In this document: positions 9,739-12,108 of the stretch, piece after piece
Layout of the letters: each line of letters opens with the position of its first letter
Position numbering within the stretch: the first letter of the stretch is position 1
NCBI GenBank assembly: GCA_007122185.1
Contig: SKUI01000257.1
Coordinates: 1-12,108 of the forward strand
Direction: 5' to 3'
Length of the DNA: 12,108 nt
From: Rhodothermia bacterium
GTDB lineage: Bacteria; Bacteroidota; Rhodothermia; Balneolales; Natronogracilivirgulaceae
The notes under the pieces: model-generated
Told to the model about the DNA's origin: nothing
The model's input: the letters and a program-made list of their open reading frames with translations, nothing else
Database searches by the model: none
Made by a program: the position numbers and the translations under genes

Positions 9739-10566
9739 CTATGTGTCCGCGTTGATGCCGTGTGTGGCGAGCGTTTTGCTGTCCACATCCCATGTAACGA
9801 GTTCAAATGCCTTGTTTGCATACAGACCGAGTGTATAATCGGTACCGAAACATCCGCAGTTCATGCAGGTCAGACCGTTTTGTTCCCAGAGCAAGGGCTG
9901 ATGGTGATGCCCGTAGACTATGGCCTGGATACGATCATCGGTCATAACGCGGTTTCTGGCCCATGCATCAAGCATCACCTGCCCGTCGTATTTCTTTTTT
10001 CTGTTGCCTGATTTTCTGCTGGATCCGGAATAGAGCTGCATGCCCATCCAGCCAAATCGAGGCGGAAGAATTTTCCGGTACAAATACGTAAAATACGAAT
10101 TTCTGAGCAAACGGTGCATTGCCGGACGAGGCAGGTCCATTTTCGGATCTCTGAGTCCGTCGCCATGAAGAACCATGATGGATACGGTGGATTCTTCAAT
10201 AATCCGGTATTCATGTTCCACTTCAAAACCAAGACTGCGCAGATACCCGTTTGTCCAGTTATCATGATTACCTGTGATAAACAGGGTATGACTACCGGTC
10301 TGCTTATGATAATCGTGGAATCTCTGAAGGATTTTTTGTCCGAGCGGGGGTACCCTGCTTCCGGGGTATTCCATCCAGAAGTCGAAAAAATCACCCAGTA
10401 TGACGATTTCCAGTTCATGCTCCTCGCAATAGTCGACCAACAGGAGGAGATCATTTTCCAGCGCCCGGTTTTTTTCAGCGGGCCAGGCACCAAGATGGAC
10501 ATCCGACAGAAAGAGAAGAGATCGGGTGGGCAGAATAAGGGTGCTATTTTTTTCTGTAGATGACAA
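9739..10566 (-). CDS. lpxH: UDP-2,3-diacylglucosamine pyrophosphatase-like metallophosphoesterase
   Basis: Calcineurin-like phosphoesterase of the LpxH type, expected to cleave UDP-2,3-diacylglucosamine to lipid X and UMP at the cytoplasmic face of the inner membrane in lipid A synthesis. With a TTG start at 10566 it has 275 residues. Metal-binding motifs are in order: DVHLG (22-26), GDFFDFW (58-64), GNHDNW (99-104), HGDG (134-137) and GHHH (219-222). The aromatic GDxFDFW and the arginine-rich insert around 140-190 favour LpxH over generic phosphoesterases. An ATG at 10617 would extend the protein by 17 residues but overlaps the upstream gene by 74 bases; the TTG start overlaps by 23. The start is uncertain. 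Its stop lies 3 bp before mrcA. Confidence in the family is high; in the exact substrate, good but not proven. Confidence 0.88.
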   Translation of the reverse strand: MSSTEKNSTLILPTRSLLFLSDVHLGAWPAEKNRALENDLLLLVDYCEEHELEIVILGDFFDFWMEYPGSRVPPLGQKILQRFHDYHKQTGSHTLFITGNHDNWTNGYLRSLGFEVEHEYRIIEESTVSIMVLHGDGLRDPKMDLPRPAMHRLLRNSYFTYLYRKILPPRFGWMGMQLYSGSSRKSGNRKKKYDGQVMLDAWARNRVMTDDRIQAIVYGHHHQPLLWEQNGLTCMNCGCFGTDYTLGLYANKAFELVTWDVDSKTLATHGINADT

Positions 10567-11563
10567 AGCGTATAAATTCGGAGAAATCGTCCCGTATTTC
10601 AGTCTCCGGAAACTCATTTAAAAGTATGAGTGCCTTTCCGGCATGTTCTTCCATCTTTCGGGTGGCATACTCAATGCCACCTTTTTCAATCACAAAATCC
10701 CGGATGTATTCCACCTGCTCAGTGCTTTTTCCTTTTTTTCGGAACAACCAGCGCAATTTTCCTTGTTCGATAAGTGAAGCATTTCCAAGTGCGGCAATGA
10801 ATGGCAGTGTGATCTTTCTTTCCAGGATATCGTTGCCGGAGGTTTTTCCGGTCTTGCGCTGGCTGTAGTCCAGCAGGTCGTCGCGTATCTGGAACGCGAT
10901 GCCGATATGGTGCCCGATTGCGCGCATGCGCTCCCGGACGGACTCATCCGCCGATGCGCTGATGGCTCCACACTCACAGCAGGCTACCAGCAGGCTTCCC
11001 GTCTTTTCAGTTATGATCTGGTAGTATTTGTCCTCCGTCATATTTTGGAGTTTGGAAGCCTTGAGCTGGCGCAGTTCCCCCTCGCTCATCCGTTTCACGG
11101 CAGTGGACAGCACCTTCAGCAATTCGAATTCATCCGAGTCCACCGCTACCAGCAAACCTTTGGCAAGCAGAAAATCACCAAACAGTACACTTGCCTTGTT
11201 CTTCCAAACCTTGTTTATGCTGAGAAAGCCGCGTCGCTGGTCCGCGTCATCCACAACGTCATCATGGATCAGCGTGGCGGTATGCAGCAGTTCGATCATG
11301 GTTGCGGCCACATGGGAGCGCTCGTTGATACCGCCGCAGATTTTGGCGGACAGTAGCACGAGGAGAGGTCGCATCTGCTTGCCCTTCATGCGCATGAGGT
11401 AGCGGATGATCCGGTTCAGCAGGAAAACATCGGTATCAAGATGCTTCCGGAAATGGACTTTGAATGTTTCCAGTTCGGAAGCGATCGGCCGCTGGATATC
11501 GTCCAGAGATCTTATGGCTGCTGTTTTATGGTCGATGATATCCTCTGTTGCTGCGTTGGTCAT
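10544..11563 (-). CDS. ispB: Trans-polyprenyl diphosphate synthase, long-chain type (IspB/HepT-like)
   Basis: All-trans polyprenyl diphosphate synthase that extends an allylic primer with isopentenyl diphosphate, most likely for the menaquinone side chain. The 339 residues include GKQMRPLLVLLSAKI (61-75), the first Asp-rich motif DDVVD (101-105) inside LLHTATLIHDDVVDDAD, the RRG that follows (110-112), the KTGSL region (187-191) and the second Asp-rich motif DDLLD (228-232). The residue five before the first motif is Ala96, small rather than aromatic, which by family knowledge favours a long product (C35-C45) over FPP or GGPP. Product length cannot be read more exactly. The ATG at 11563 has no Shine-Dalgarno. 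It is the first gene of a minus-strand operon with lpxH and mrcA, and its 3' end overlaps lpxH. Divergent from pfkA across 141 bp. Confidence 0.93.
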   Translation of the reverse strand: MTNAATEDIIDHKTAAIRSLDDIQRPIASELETFKVHFRKHLDTDVFLLNRIIRYLMRMKGKQMRPLLVLLSAKICGGINERSHVAATMIELLHTATLIHDDVVDDADQRRGFLSINKVWKNKASVLFGDFLLAKGLLVAVDSDEFELLKVLSTAVKRMSEGELRQLKASKLQNMTEDKYYQIITEKTGSLLVACCECGAISASADESVRERMRAIGHHIGIAFQIRDDLLDYSQRKTGKTSGNDILERKITLPFIAALGNASLIEQGKLRWLFRKKGKSTEQVEYIRDFVIEKGGIEYATRKMEEHAGKALILLNEFPETEIRDDFSEFIRFVIYRKK

Positions 11564-11704
11564 GCAAAAGTCGGGAATATTTTGAGATTATAATTTGGTA
11601 TCTTTCATCCGGATTGCTGCCGGCTCAGTCGGACTAATGTTATCTGGCTGTACATCTTCGAGCCAATTTAGCAGTTTTTAACCACAAATCTTGAGAAAAA
11701 GACA
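11564..11704. promoter_or_regulatory. Divergent intergenic region between ispB and pfkA
   Basis: This 141-bp AT-rich gap must hold the promoters for both divergent genes. A TATAAT (11589-11594) and TATCTTTC (11599-11606, one mismatch to TAnnTTTG) lie on the plus strand, but neither has a well-spaced upstream box, and no exact TAnnTTTG occurs on either strand. I see no strong hairpin or repeat. The promoter positions are unresolved. Confidence 0.3.
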
Positions 11705-12108
11705 GTGAAGAAAATCAAACGCATAGCCGTTTTCACCAGCGGAGGAGACGCCCCGGGAATGAATGCCGCTATACGGTCTTCCGTCCGGACGGCCACAAGT
11801 AACGGATTGAGTGTGATGGGCGTTCGTTTTGGTTATCAGGGCATGATCGACGATGATTTCATCGAGATGCACCATCACAGCGTGTCCAATATCCTCCAGC
11901 GGGGTGGGACCATTCTCAAATCAGCCCGCTCCAAAGAGTTCCGTACTGCGGAAGGGCGAAAGAAAGCCGTTGATAACCTGAAAAAACATGACATTGATGC
12001 CATTGTGGCTATTGGAGGCGATGGCACCTTTCGCGGTGCATCCGAACTTTATGAGGAGTACGGGATACCGGTTGTAGGCGTGCCCGGAACCATCGACAAT
12101 GACCTCTA
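11705..12108 (+). CDS. pfkA: ATP-dependent 6-phosphofructokinase, N-terminal part (runs off window)
   Basis: Cytoplasmic glycolytic enzyme making fructose 1,6-bisphosphate from fructose 6-phosphate and ATP. Only the first 134 codons are present. They show the glycine-rich ATP site FTSGGDAPGMNAAIR (10-24), ILQRGGTILKSARSKEF, the nucleotide loop IGGDGTF and the catalytic loop VPGTIDNDL at the window edge. Gly after GGD and Gly in PGTIDND are the residues of ATP-dependent enzymes; pyrophosphate-dependent forms have Asp and Lys there. The GTG start at 11705 is chosen because an in-frame TAG lies about 36 bases upstream with no ATG between. A weak purine-rich stretch GAGAAAAAG precedes it. Two effector-site positions known from E. 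coli PfkA (Arg54, Asp59) appear as His and Asn here, so allosteric control may differ. Divergent from the ispB operon. Confidence 0.97.
   Translation, partial: MKKIKRIAVFTSGGDAPGMNAAIRSSVRTATSNGLSVMGVRFGYQGMIDDDFIEMHHHSVSNILQRGGTILKSARSKEFRTAEGRKKAVDNLKKHDIDAIVAIGGDGTFRGASELYEEYGIPVVGVPGTIDNDL

Noticed and set aside
11589..11594. TATAAT resembling a sigma-70 -10 box upstream of pfkA.
   Set aside because: No -35 box at suitable distance, more than 100 bases before the start codon, and the apparent lineage uses a different promoter consensus.

Overview
This is a dense housekeeping region of a Gram-negative bacterium. Nine protein genes fill almost the whole window, two of them cut by its edges, and no gap exceeds 300 bases. 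The most likely source is the Bacteroidota/Rhodothermota/Balneolota group. Start codons lack Shine-Dalgarno sequences and are often preceded by A-rich leaders; AtpD has the acidic insertion seen in that group; atpD-atpC stands apart from the other ATP synthase genes; and the strongest promoter-like motif fits the Bacteroidota pattern (TAnnTTTG). GC content looks to be near 50-53%. The lipid A enzyme LpxH implies an outer membrane. The taxonomic call is inference from these traits, not from a search.

Layout. Positions 1-5090 hold a minus-strand series read rsmB (16S rRNA m5C methyltransferase), then valS (valyl-tRNA synthetase), then uvrD/pcrA (helicase, N-terminal 274 residues only). The rsmB-valS gap (3602-3770) contains two small tandem repeats and a GC-rich hairpin. 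The valS-uvrD gap (824-904) contains a hairpin plus T-run that reads as an intrinsic terminator only on the plus strand, where no gene is present. A 295-bp divergent region (5091-5385) separates rsmB from the plus-strand pair atpD-atpC (F1 beta and epsilon). It contains a perfect 16-bp palindrome carrying a full TAnnTTTG box on each strand.

atpC meets a second minus-strand operon tail to tail. That operon reads polyprenyl diphosphate synthase (ispB-like), lpxH, then a class A penicillin-binding protein (mrcA). The first two genes overlap and the last two are 3 bp apart, so the operon joins isoprenoid chain synthesis, lipid A synthesis and peptidoglycan polymerisation. At the right edge, pfkA (ATP-type 6-phosphofructokinase, first 134 residues) diverges from it.

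I saw no mobile element, phage gene, CRISPR array, tRNA, rRNA or defence gene, and no convincing undescribed system. The points worth a second look are regulatory or architectural: the palindromic double promoter box, the repeat mosaic before valS, the wrong-strand terminator, the split ATP synthase locus and the envelope operon.
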